Positions 1 to 6,812 of a stretch of 8,141 nucleotides of DNA are shown piece by piece (positions within the stretch are counted from its first letter, which is position 1; each line of letters begins with the position of its first letter). Origin of the DNA: Gammaproteobacteria bacterium (GTDB lineage: Bacteria; Pseudomonadota; Gammaproteobacteria; BMS3Bbin11); the NCBI GenBank assembly GCA_030597275.1, contig JAUVSB010000058.1:1-8141 (forward strand). Reading direction: 5' to 3'. A model generated the notes under the pieces. It was not told where the DNA came from, ran no database searches, and worked only from the letters and a program-made list of their open reading frames with translations. Position numbers and translations under genes: made by a program.

Positions 1-2
1 AA

Positions 3-2021
3 CCAGTCATTGATGTACTGGATTCTGAACCCCTGCTGGGAAGCAGGCATCTTGATTTTCTTCGCTGGGTCGCTGACTATTATATCCATCCCGCTGGTGA
101 AGTTTTTATGTCGGCATTGCCAAAACTGCTGCGTAATGGCAAACCGTTAAAGCTTCTTGAAACCCCCTATTGGAAAATCACAGATTCAGGTAAAGCGGTC
201 TTAACACAGGGGCCTGGTCGAGCACGTGTACAGCACGGTTTGTTGCAAATATTGTCAGAGACAAAAAATGCTCTCGGTGCCGAATCCTTAAAAGTTGCTT
301 CTAATAGCTGGAAAACAGCCATTTGTGCGCTGCAGGAAAAAGGCCTGGTAGTCAGGGTAGATAAGCTAGATGCTGATGAAGGGGCCGGTCAGCCTGCGCT
401 CAAGGCTAGCGACGACCAGCAACAGGCTATAGAAAGAATAACGGCCAGTCTAAACAGTTTTAAATGTTTTCTGCTATTCGGGATAACGGGCAGTGGAAAG
501 ACAGAGGTTTATTTGCGTAGCATCGCAGAGGTACTGGCCGCTGATCAGCAGGCGCTGGTGCTGGTGCCGGAAATTAGTCTGACTCCTCAACTCGTCAGTC
601 GTTTCCGCGAGCGTTTTGGTGTTGATATAGATGTCCTGCATTCAGGCATGAACGACACACAACGCATGCAGGCATGGGAAAGGGCGCGCCAGGGCGAGTC
701 ATCGGTGCTTATAGGTACACGTTCAGCAGTTTTTGTCCCGTTGGCACGACCGGGCATTATCATCCTTGATGAAGAACATGATGGCTCCTTCAAACAACAG
801 GATGGCTTCAGGTACCATGCCCGAGATGTTGCTATCAAAAGGGCGAGTTTGGAAGGAATCCCTGTCGTTATGGGCAGTGCTACGCCATCACTGGAAAGCT
901 GGCACAATGCAAAGCAGGGGCGGTTTGAGCTGTTAACTATAGAGCAGCGTGCAACGGCTGGCGGTTTGCCCGATATACATCTTCTTGATGTTGAGAAACA
1001 GCCGCTGGAGAATGGAATCAGCATTCCTCTCCGTGAAGGCGTCAGAAAATGCCTGAAGCAAGGTTTGCAAAGCCTGTTGTTTATTAATCGACGAGGTTTT
1101 GCCCCTGCCGTTTGCTGTACAGCATGTAATGCACTGGTTCAATGTTCACGCTGTGATGCACGCATGACCTGGCACAAAAAAGACAGCAGGATGGTATGCC
1201 ATCATTGTGGGCAAACAAGTCGCTGGCCAAAACGCTGTGCGGACTGCGGCGGTGAAGAAATGGTGACCATTGGTCAGGGCACAGAAAATATCCATCAAAC
1301 CATTCAGAAGATGGTACCGGATGCGTCGATAGAGCGGATTGACAGAGATACTACTCGTCGCAAGGGTGAGCTGGAAGAGCGCCTGCGCAGAGCGCATAGC
1401 GGTGAAGCAGAGGTACTTGTTGGCACTCAAATGTTATCTAAAGGACATGATTTTCCAAACCTGAGCCTGGTCGGTATTCTTGACAGTGACCAATTATTAT
1501 TTTCTTCAGACTTTCGCGCCAATGAGCGCTTGTTCCAGTTAATTACACAGGTAGCGGGCAGGGCAGGGCGAGCGGATAAACGAGGTATGGTACTGGTGCA
1601 AACCCGTTTTCCTGACAGCCCCTGGATGCAGGCAATAGCTGCGCACGATTACAGGTCGTTTGCCGAAATGGCCCTGGAGGAACGCAAGTGTGCAGATTAC
1701 CCACCATACTCCCACATCGCCTTGCTGCGGGCTGAAGCGATGGCACGGCAGGAAGCGTTAAAGTTTCTCGAAAATATGTATCGACAGGCAAAATCACTTA
1801 TTTCAGCAAACCCGAAAATGCAAAGCGTAAAATTGTCTGAGCCGATAGCGTCAGTGATGGAGAAAAGGGCAGGCCGATATCGGGCACAATTACTGGTGCA
1901 GGCAGCATCGAGAAAGCCTTTGCATGATTTCTTAAACCAATGGCGCAGTACGATAGAAGGTGCACGCCAGAAAAGTCGTGTGCGCTGGTCGTTGGATGTG
2001 GATCCGGTAGACCTGTATTAA
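3..2021 (+). CDS. priA: Primosomal protein N' (PriA, replication restart 3'->5' DNA helicase), 5'-truncated by window edge
   Basis: PriA recognises stalled or D-loop-like forks and reloads DnaB through PriB/DnaT/DnaC. The reading frame is open to the first base (first full codon at 3), and the codons before the ATG at 108 encode PriA-like sequence (VLDSEPLLG..., RWVADYYIHPAGEVF). The ATG at 108 is therefore internal, and roughly 60 N-terminal residues lie outside the window. Visible helicase motifs are Walker A GITGSGKT (480-503), DEEH box (768-779), GSATPSLES (motif III), GTQMLSKGHDFPNLS (motif V) and QVAGRAGR (1548-1571, motif VI). Between them (about 1116-1247) lie four CxxC pairs (CTAC, CSRC, CHHC, CADC), the eight cysteines that bind two zinc ions in PriA. 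The C-terminal domain is complete and ends at TAA. No frameshift or missing key residue is seen. Identification is essentially certain. Confidence 0.97.
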   Translation, partial: PVIDVLDSEPLLGSRHLDFLRWVADYYIHPAGEVFMSALPKLLRNGKPLKLLETPYWKITDSGKAVLTQGPGRARVQHGLLQILSETKNALGAESLKVASNSWKTAICALQEKGLVVRVDKLDADEGAGQPALKASDDQQQAIERITASLNSFKCFLLFGITGSGKTEVYLRSIAEVLAADQQALVLVPEISLTPQLVSRFRERFGVDIDVLHSGMNDTQRMQAWERARQGESSVLIGTRSAVFVPLARPGIIILDEEHDGSFKQQDGFRYHARDVAIKRASLEGIPVVMGSATPSLESWHNAKQGRFELLTIEQRATAGGLPDIHLLDVEKQPLENGISIPLREGVRKCLKQGLQSLLFINRRGFAPAVCCTACNALVQCSRCDARMTWHKKDSRMVCHHCGQTSRWPKRCADCGGEEMVTIGQGTENIHQTIQKMVPDASIERIDRDTTRRKGELEERLRRAHSGEAEVLVGTQMLSKGHDFPNLSLVGILDSDQLLFSSDFRANERLFQLITQVAGRAGRADKRGMVLVQTRFPDSPWMQAIAAHDYRSFAEMALEERKCADYPPYSHIALLRAEAMARQEALKFLENMYRQAKSLISANPKMQSVKLSEPIASVMEKRAGRYRAQLLVQAASRKPLHDFLNQWRSTIEGARQKSRVRWSLDVDPVDLY

Positions 2022-2061
2022 TAGAACTGTACATATGGCGTATTCCTGTGGCTTTCAGAGA

Positions 2062-2070
2062 TGATACAAT
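2062..2070 (+). promoter_or_regulatory. Candidate extended -10 promoter for argS
   Basis: The 86-bp gap between priA and argS contains TGATACAAT, an extended -10 (TGn followed by TACAAT, 5 of 6 matches to TATAAT). The -35 region is poor (TTCCTG at 2043-2048, 16-bp spacer), as is common for extended -10 promoters. Transcription would begin near 2077 and give a leader of about 30 nt. A weak GAAGAG at 2093-2098 is the best Shine-Dalgarno candidate, 9 nt before the argS ATG. No terminator hairpin is visible after priA, so readthrough is also possible. Confidence 0.5.
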
Positions 2071-2107
2071 CCGCTTCCCCTGTTGAACGTCTGAAGAGAC
2101 ACACACA

Positions 2108-3868
2108 ATGAAGTTGAAACAACAACTGCAGTCACTTGTTGGTGACGTGCTTAAAGTATTGATCTCGGATGATATGCTGCCTGCCATTGATCAGCCTGAA
2201 ATCAGCATAGAAAGAACCCGTCAGAAGGAGCATGGCGATTACTCCTGTAACATTGCCATGGTCCTTGCTAAACATGCCCGATGCGCACCACGAGATCTTG
2301 CACAAAAGATAGTTGATCGACTGCCCGCTTCAAAAATTATCTCCAAAGTTGAATTGGCCGGCCCGGGTTTTATCAACTTTTTTCTGACAGATGAACCTTT
2401 ATACCAGGGAGTCAGGGATGTCTTTTCTGAAGGAGGCCGCTATGGCCATACTGATATAGGTGCAGGCCAGAAGGTGATTGTAGAATTTGTTTCAGCAAAT
2501 CCGACTGGGCCATTGCATGTTGGACATGGTCGCGGGGCTGCCTATGGCGATGCACTTGCGCGTTTGCTGCGCGCTGCGGGTTACGATGTGCAGACTGAAT
2601 ATTACGTTAATGACGCCGGCCGACAGATGAATATACTGGCAGTCAGTGTGTGGCTGCGTTACCTGGAGCTATGCGGGGAAGAGATGGACTTTCCGGCCAA
2701 TGCTTACCAGGGCGATTACGTGTGGGATATCGCGGCCAGCATACATCGCAGCAAAGGTGATGCACTGCACCGGAAGATCGATCATGTATTTGTCGGTGTG
2801 CCGCCTGACGAGCCCCTGGGTGGAGATAAGGAAGCCCATATCGATGGTCTGATAAATCGAGCAAAAGATTTGCTTGCTGATGATTATGCACTGGTATTTG
2901 ATCAGGGTTTAAATGAGATAACTGACAATATACGGCGCGACCTGTCGGAGTTTGGCGTCGAGTTCGACAACTGGTTCTCAGAGCGAAGCCTGCATCAGAG
3001 CGGCGAAATGGAGAAAGCGATTCAGACGCTGGAAGACAATGGATATCTGTATGAGAAAGAAGGTGCCAAGTGGTTTCGCTCAACCGATTTTGGTGATGAA
3101 AAGGATCGTGTTGTCGTCAGAGACAATGGGCAGACAACGTATTTTGCTTCAGATATAGCTTATCACCTGGATAAGCTGGATCGAGGTTTTGATCGCCTGA
3201 TCGATATCTGGGGAGCTGACCATCACGGTTACGTCGCACGGGTTAAGGCGGCCCTGCAGGCACTGAAGGCGGATAAAGACCGCTTTGAGGTTTTGCTGGT
3301 GCAGTTTGCCATTCTATATCGCGGTGGCGAAAAGCTTGCCATGTCTACGCGCTCAGGCGAATTTGTTACTTTGCGTGAATTGCGCAATGAAGTAGGAAAC
3401 GATGCTGCACGTTTCTTTTACGTTTTGCGTAAGTGTGAACAACATATGGATTTTGACCTGGACCTGGCCAAGTCCCAGTCCAGTGATAACCCGGTCTATT
3501 ATGTTCAGTATGCTCATGCCAGAGTATGTAGCGTAATGGCTCAGCTGGCTGAAAGAAACATGCAGGTACCAGATTCAAGCAAGATCAGTCTCGATATGCT
3601 GACAGAGGATCATGAGAAAGAAATCATGAGCCAGATATTACGCTACCAGGAAGTGATTGAAAGTGCGGCGATAAATCACGAGCCACACCAGATTGCCTAC
3701 TATCTGCGCGACCTGGCCAATGCCTTCCATACCTATTACAACGCACATCAATTTTTGATTGATGATGAAGGACTTAGAAATGCGAGGCTGGTATTGATTC
3801 AGGCAACACGCCAGGTACTTGCATCCGGTCTTGATTTGCTAGGCGTATCTGCACCGGAGAGCATGTAA
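2108..3868 (+). CDS. argS: Arginyl-tRNA synthetase (class I aminoacyl-tRNA synthetase)
   Basis: This cytoplasmic enzyme attaches arginine to tRNA(Arg) using ATP. The 586-residue length is normal for bacterial ArgRS. Residues about 1-90 are the N-terminal tRNA-contacting domain. The class I signature appears as H137-V-G-H140 within SANPTGPLHVGHGRG. The second signature is the ArgRS-type variant around AMSTRSGEF (M412), where this family usually lacks a canonical KMSKS lysine. The following segment (NDAARFFYVLRK, MDFDLDLAKSQSSDNPVYYVQYAHAR) is strongly conserved in proteobacterial ArgRS. The C-terminal all-helical DALR anticodon-binding domain spans about 460-586 and ends in LLGVSAPESM, a typical terminus. 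The stop codon overlaps the next gene's start by one base (TAATG), suggesting translational coupling. The start at 2108 fits the expected N-terminus and the weak upstream GAAGAG. Confidence 0.97.
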   Translation: MKLKQQLQSLVGDVLKVLISDDMLPAIDQPEISIERTRQKEHGDYSCNIAMVLAKHARCAPRDLAQKIVDRLPASKIISKVELAGPGFINFFLTDEPLYQGVRDVFSEGGRYGHTDIGAGQKVIVEFVSANPTGPLHVGHGRGAAYGDALARLLRAAGYDVQTEYYVNDAGRQMNILAVSVWLRYLELCGEEMDFPANAYQGDYVWDIAASIHRSKGDALHRKIDHVFVGVPPDEPLGGDKEAHIDGLINRAKDLLADDYALVFDQGLNEITDNIRRDLSEFGVEFDNWFSERSLHQSGEMEKAIQTLEDNGYLYEKEGAKWFRSTDFGDEKDRVVVRDNGQTTYFASDIAYHLDKLDRGFDRLIDIWGADHHGYVARVKAALQALKADKDRFEVLLVQFAILYRGGEKLAMSTRSGEFVTLRELRNEVGNDAARFFYVLRKCEQHMDFDLDLAKSQSSDNPVYYVQYAHARVCSVMAQLAERNMQVPDSSKISLDMLTEDHEKEIMSQILRYQEVIESAAINHEPHQIAYYLRDLANAFHTYYNAHQFLIDDEGLRNARLVLIQATRQVLASGLDLLGVSAPESM

Positions 3869-4461
3869 TGCCACCAAGAAAAAAAGTACGCAAACGTAAA
3901 GGCGCGACCCGTAAGTCAACGCAATCTTCAACTATGAGCTGGCCGACATTTATTTCCGGCATCCTGGCAGGTGTAGTGTTAAGTGTTGGTGGCATGTATA
4001 TATACGCCAGTGGCATGAAAATGAGTCTGGGTGCGGGGATAAAAAACCTGGTTAAAAGCCGTGCAGTAAGTACTGATGTCGTAGAAAGTAAAAATATAAA
4101 AAAACCAGATGATCCAAAACCTATCTTTGATTTTTATACTGTATTGCCGGAATACGAGACCGTGGTTGATGAAAAACAGTTTATCCACGAAGTACAGAAA
4201 CCAGCCAAAAAGCAGGAAAAGGAAGCTACCTATATTTTGCAGGCGGCTTCTTACTCCTCATTTAAAGATGCCGACAAACTGAAAGCAAAGTTAGCACTAA
4301 ATGGATTGTCTTCCCGTATCGAAAAGATTTCAGTAGATGGCAAGGGGCAGTTTTATAGAGTCAGGTTAGGCCCATACAGCAGCACGAAAACTAAAAAGGA
4401 TGTCGTCAAACGACTTGGTGCTTTGGGTATCAAACCATTACATCTTAAAGTCCAGAATTGA
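3868..4461 (+). CDS. Membrane-anchored SPOR-domain protein, FtsN-like
   Basis: This is a predicted bitopic inner-membrane protein of 197 residues. It has a very basic cytoplasmic N-terminus (residues 1-22, rich in K and R), one transmembrane helix at about 26-47 (WPTFISGILAGVVLSVGGMY), a charged periplasmic linker and a C-terminal SPOR domain at about 120-195. The SPOR domain begins with YILQAASYSSFKDADKLKAK and ends with RVRLGPYSS...ALGIKPLHLKV. SPOR domains bind peptidoglycan stripped of stem peptides at the division septum. The linker motif FDFYTVLPEYE (about 87-97) is a recurring feature of the SPOR gene next to argS in gammaproteobacteria, often annotated ftsN or 'SPOR domain-containing protein'. 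True FtsN function (activation of FtsA/FtsQLB) is inferred, not shown, so no symbol is assigned. It is translationally coupled to argS by the TAATG overlap. No terminator hairpin is visible downstream. Confidence 0.9.
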   Translation: MPPRKKVRKRKGATRKSTQSSTMSWPTFISGILAGVVLSVGGMYIYASGMKMSLGAGIKNLVKSRAVSTDVVESKNIKKPDDPKPIFDFYTVLPEYETVVDEKQFIHEVQKPAKKQEKEATYILQAASYSSFKDADKLKAKLALNGLSSRIEKISVDGKGQFYRVRLGPYSSTKTKKDVVKRLGALGIKPLHLKVQN

Positions 4462-4479
4462 GAGGTTCGGATTAAGGAC

Positions 4480-4506
4480 TAAAGAGGAAAGGTTAAAGAG
4501 GAAAGG
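4480..4506. repeat. Two-copy tandem repeat TAAAGAGGAAAGG
   Basis: The 13-mer TAAAGAGGAAAGG occurs exactly twice, at 4480-4492 and 4494-4506, giving a 14-bp period, about 20 bases after the SPOR gene stop codon. It is purine-only apart from the leading T. No function is evident. It could be a replication-slippage duplication. Confidence 0.8.
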
Positions 4507-4584
4507 AAAATAAAAAATCTAAGCGCAACTTCCCTGGATACACTTTTCGTCTTTCGTCTCTCTTCATCAATCATGACAAATTAG

Positions 4585-4615
4585 TGATTTAAATCAGGTA
4601 TCACATGGGTATAAA
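4585..4615 (+). promoter_or_regulatory. Candidate promoter with overlapping FNR/CRP-like palindrome
   Basis: A perfect 12-bp palindrome TGATTTAAATCA (4585-4596) has the core TGAT-N4-ATCA of FNR/Anr boxes (consensus TTGAT-N4-ATCAA; the outer bases here are G and G, so 8 of 10 match). It overlaps a possible -35 (TTTAAA, 4588-4593), followed after 16 bp by TATAAA (4610-4615, 5 of 6 to the -10 consensus). A start near 4622 would give a leader of about 150 nt for the sortase-target operon. A regulator bound here would cover the -35 and could repress. The promoter call is moderate and the identity of any regulator is inference only. Confidence 0.35.
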
Positions 4616-4685
4616 AACGCTAATCGAATGGCAAAGCTAAAGCCACATTAAATAACCACTAAAGCCCCACAAAAGCACACATAAA

Positions 4686-4769
4686 ACACACTCCTGTCAC
4701 ACCTGCGGCTATTAGTATCCCAGCCTACAGGGGTGTCGTGTATAGCAATAATGTTCATCAGGGGTGTGT
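4686..4769 (+). promoter_or_regulatory. Possible translational switch: two mutually exclusive hairpins at the ribosome binding site
   Basis: The motif CAGGGGTGT occurs twice, at 4728-4736 and 4759-4767. The second copy contains the Shine-Dalgarno sequence (AGGGG, 4760-4764) of the downstream gene. One upstream arm, ACACACTCCTG (4686-4696), can pair with the second copy CAGGGGTGTGT (4759-4769) over 11 consecutive base pairs, one of them G-U, which hides the Shine-Dalgarno. The arm 4688-4697 can instead pair with the first copy ACAGGGGTGT (4727-4736) over 10 pairs, again with one G-U, leaving the site free. The 29-nt loop of that alternative holds a small GGCT/AGCC stem (4707-4710 with 4722-4725). 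The pairings are read directly from the sequence; a regulatory role is inferred. No known riboswitch class is recognised. Confidence 0.4.
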
Positions 4770-4772
4770 GCA

Positions 4773-6812
4773 ATGATAATAAAAATTTTTCGTAGCTATT
4801 TATGGTTGTTACTTTTCAGCATCATTTTTCTTCCACAGGCATACGCAAACCCGGCAGGTGTAGAAAGTGGCAGCGGCAGTTTAAAACTGTTTGATCAAGC
4901 GGGCATCGAGAGTAAATCTTTATTGCTGTCGACAGATGTCCAGCTGAAAGTTACGGCTATGACAGCACGTGTAAGGCTGCGGCAGAAGTTTTCCAATCCC
5001 TCTAAACAATGGGTAAACGCAAGATACGTTTTTCCAATGCCGGAAACAGCAGCTGTGCATGCGATGACATTGAAAGTAGGCGAGCGTGTCATTCATGGTG
5101 AAGTTCAGGAAAAACGAGAGGCTAAAAAAACCTATGAGAAAGCAAAAAAAAGCGGTAAACAGGCATCTCTGGTAGAGGCAGAACGGAGAAATTTATTTAC
5201 GCTGTCTGCGGCAAATATTGCACCAGGACAAACTGTTGAAGTTGAGCTGGTATATCTACAACCAGTTGATTACCGGCAAGGGGAGTTTTCGCTGCGATTG
5301 CCGACGACGCTGACGCCTCGATTTATCCCGGGTATGCCATTGATGAATGATGCTGATCGGGACAGGCAATTAAGTCATGACAGTCACGGCTGGGGCCAGG
5401 ATACTGACGAGGTGCCAGACGCTTCAAAGATTACTCCACCACAACTAATTGATGCAGGTGATTCGCATACGATAAGCTTTAATGCAAAGCTGGATATAGG
5501 TCTGAATCTTCAGTCCATATCCAGTCCTGGTCATGCCATAGACTGGCAGCGTGTTTCTAATCAATACCAAATTAAATTCAGACAGAAAAAAGAGAAAATG
5601 GATCGTGATATCGTACTGCGCTGGTTGCCGGTACCGATGGAACAACCACATAGCGCATTATTTACTGAGGATATTGATGGTCAGATTTATGCCACCCTGA
5701 TGTTAATGCCGCCAACGGCCAGGACTACGAGTGTGTTGCCCAGGGAAGTCATTTTTGTGATTGATACGTCCGGTTCTATGCAAGGAGCATCAATGCCTCA
5801 GGCCAGGCGAAGTTTACAACTCGCACTTCAGAGACTGCAAAAACAGGACACGTTTAATATTATTGATTTTGACTCTACAGCGCATCAGTTGTTCAGTCAT
5901 TCAAAAGCGGCGAATCGGCAGAATCTGCAAACTGCCAGGGAGTTTGTAGCTGATTTAGAAGCCAATGGCGGCACAAATATGGCTGCAGCCCTTGATCTTG
6001 CCCTGGTAAAAGGTGAATCAGAACGTCGACTGCGGCAGATAATATTTATTACGGATGGCAGCGTTGGAAATGAAGCCGCATTATTTAAAAAGATAGCAAA
6101 CAGGCTCGGTGCATCGCGTCTATTTACCGTGGGTATCGGATCAGCGCCGAACAGTTTGTTTATGCGCAAAGCGGCACAATTCGGACGTGGCACGTTTACC
6201 TATGTGGATCCTGGCAGCGGCATTGAGAAGCGGATGTCCGAGTTATTTTCTCAACTGGAAAAACCCTCTTTACGTGATATCAAGATTGGCTGGCCAGAAT
6301 TATCAGGTGCAGATCAGTTACCAAAGAATATTCCTGATTTATATTATGGGGAGCCATTGTTAGTCACAGCAAGGCTTAACCCTGGTGTCGTAAAAGTACG
6401 GATATACGGACAATTGGCAGGTCAACAATGGCAACGCACTCTGTTACCAGGCACCCCTATTCCTGATTCCGGTCTCGCAACATTATGGGCGAGTAAAAAA
6501 GTCGATTCTTTGCTTGATTCAATGGTTACTGGTGCTAACGAATCAAGCATTAAAACAGAAATTGTTCAGTTAGCTCTGCAGCATCAATTGTTGACGCGTT
6601 ATACAAGTTTTGTGGCGGTAGATAAAACACCGGTTAGAGCAGAAGGAGAGCTTGCCGGGGATAAACAATTACCCAACCTGATGCCAAAAGGCAATTTAAT
6701 GGCAGTGCCTTTTCCGGCAACAGCGACAAGCGCCCGACTGAGTTTTTACCTGGGACTATTGTTTCTATTTTTTGTCATGCTGATGTTTTTAAGGCAGCGA
6801 TGTGCATGTTGA
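4773..6812 (+). CDS. Proteobacterial sortase target protein with VIT and VWA domains
   Basis: This is a secreted, sortase-processed surface or periplasmic protein of unknown substrate. The ATG at 4773 is chosen because AGGGG (4760-4764) lies 8 nt upstream; an in-frame GTG at 4764 sits inside that Shine-Dalgarno and would add only three residues. Counting from 4773 (679 residues): a Sec signal peptide at 1-25 ending in AYA; a VIT domain at about 35-165 (VFPMPETAAVHAM, EAKKTYEKAKKSGK, NLFTLSAANIAPGQ); and a von Willebrand A domain at about 325-500 with an intact metal site, D331-T-S333-G-S335, T401 and D428. The C-terminus is a sorting signal: F647-P-A-T-A651, a hydrophobic helix at about 656-673, then a short basic tail RQRCAC. 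The sortase gene overlaps its last 13 bases. This architecture matches the marine proteobacterial sortase target family and resembles inter-alpha-trypsin inhibitor heavy chains. An A7 and an A8 run lie in the VIT coding region. Confidence 0.92.
   Translation: MIIKIFRSYLWLLLFSIIFLPQAYANPAGVESGSGSLKLFDQAGIESKSLLLSTDVQLKVTAMTARVRLRQKFSNPSKQWVNARYVFPMPETAAVHAMTLKVGERVIHGEVQEKREAKKTYEKAKKSGKQASLVEAERRNLFTLSAANIAPGQTVEVELVYLQPVDYRQGEFSLRLPTTLTPRFIPGMPLMNDADRDRQLSHDSHGWGQDTDEVPDASKITPPQLIDAGDSHTISFNAKLDIGLNLQSISSPGHAIDWQRVSNQYQIKFRQKKEKMDRDIVLRWLPVPMEQPHSALFTEDIDGQIYATLMLMPPTARTTSVLPREVIFVIDTSGSMQGASMPQARRSLQLALQRLQKQDTFNIIDFDSTAHQLFSHSKAANRQNLQTAREFVADLEANGGTNMAAALDLALVKGESERRLRQIIFITDGSVGNEAALFKKIANRLGASRLFTVGIGSAPNSLFMRKAAQFGRGTFTYVDPGSGIEKRMSELFSQLEKPSLRDIKIGWPELSGADQLPKNIPDLYYGEPLLVTARLNPGVVKVRIYGQLAGQQWQRTLLPGTPIPDSGLATLWASKKVDSLLDSMVTGANESSIKTEIVQLALQHQLLTRYTSFVAVDKTPVRAEGELAGDKQLPNLMPKGNLMAVPFPATATSARLSFYLGLLFLFFVMLMFLRQRCAC

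Larger units (their letters stand above)
4462..4772. other. 311-bp gene-free stretch with repeats, candidate promoter and structured leader
   Basis: No convincing coding sequence lies here. From left to right it holds: a tandem 13-mer (4480-4506); a pyrimidine-rich stretch with a TTTCGTC doublet (about 4543-4565); a TGATTTAAATCA palindrome overlapping a candidate promoter (4585-4615); an A/C-rich, G/T-poor segment (about 4632-4692) likely to be unstructured as RNA; and a pair of competing hairpins ending at the ribosome binding site of the next gene. In many gammaproteobacteria hslV would start at about this place. Confidence 0.7.

Noticed and set aside
108..110. ATG at 108 as the start of priA
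   Set aside because: The frame is open upstream to base 3 and encodes recognisable PriA sequence, so the gene continues past the window edge.
1798..2187. 129-residue minus-strand reading frame across the priA-argS junction
   Set aside because: It is antisense to conserved coding sequence and the argS promoter, and its protein shows no recognisable family features.
2643..3083. 146-residue minus-strand reading frame inside argS
   Set aside because: It is antisense to well-conserved ArgRS codons with no ribosome binding site; it looks like a shadow frame.
4480..4506. CRISPR-like or iteron array
   Set aside because: There are only two copies with a single-base spacer and no associated cas or replication initiator gene.
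4764..4766. GTG at 4764 as the start of the sortase-target gene
   Set aside because: It overlaps the AGGGG Shine-Dalgarno that is well placed for the ATG at 4773, and nothing upstream of it looks like a ribosome binding site.
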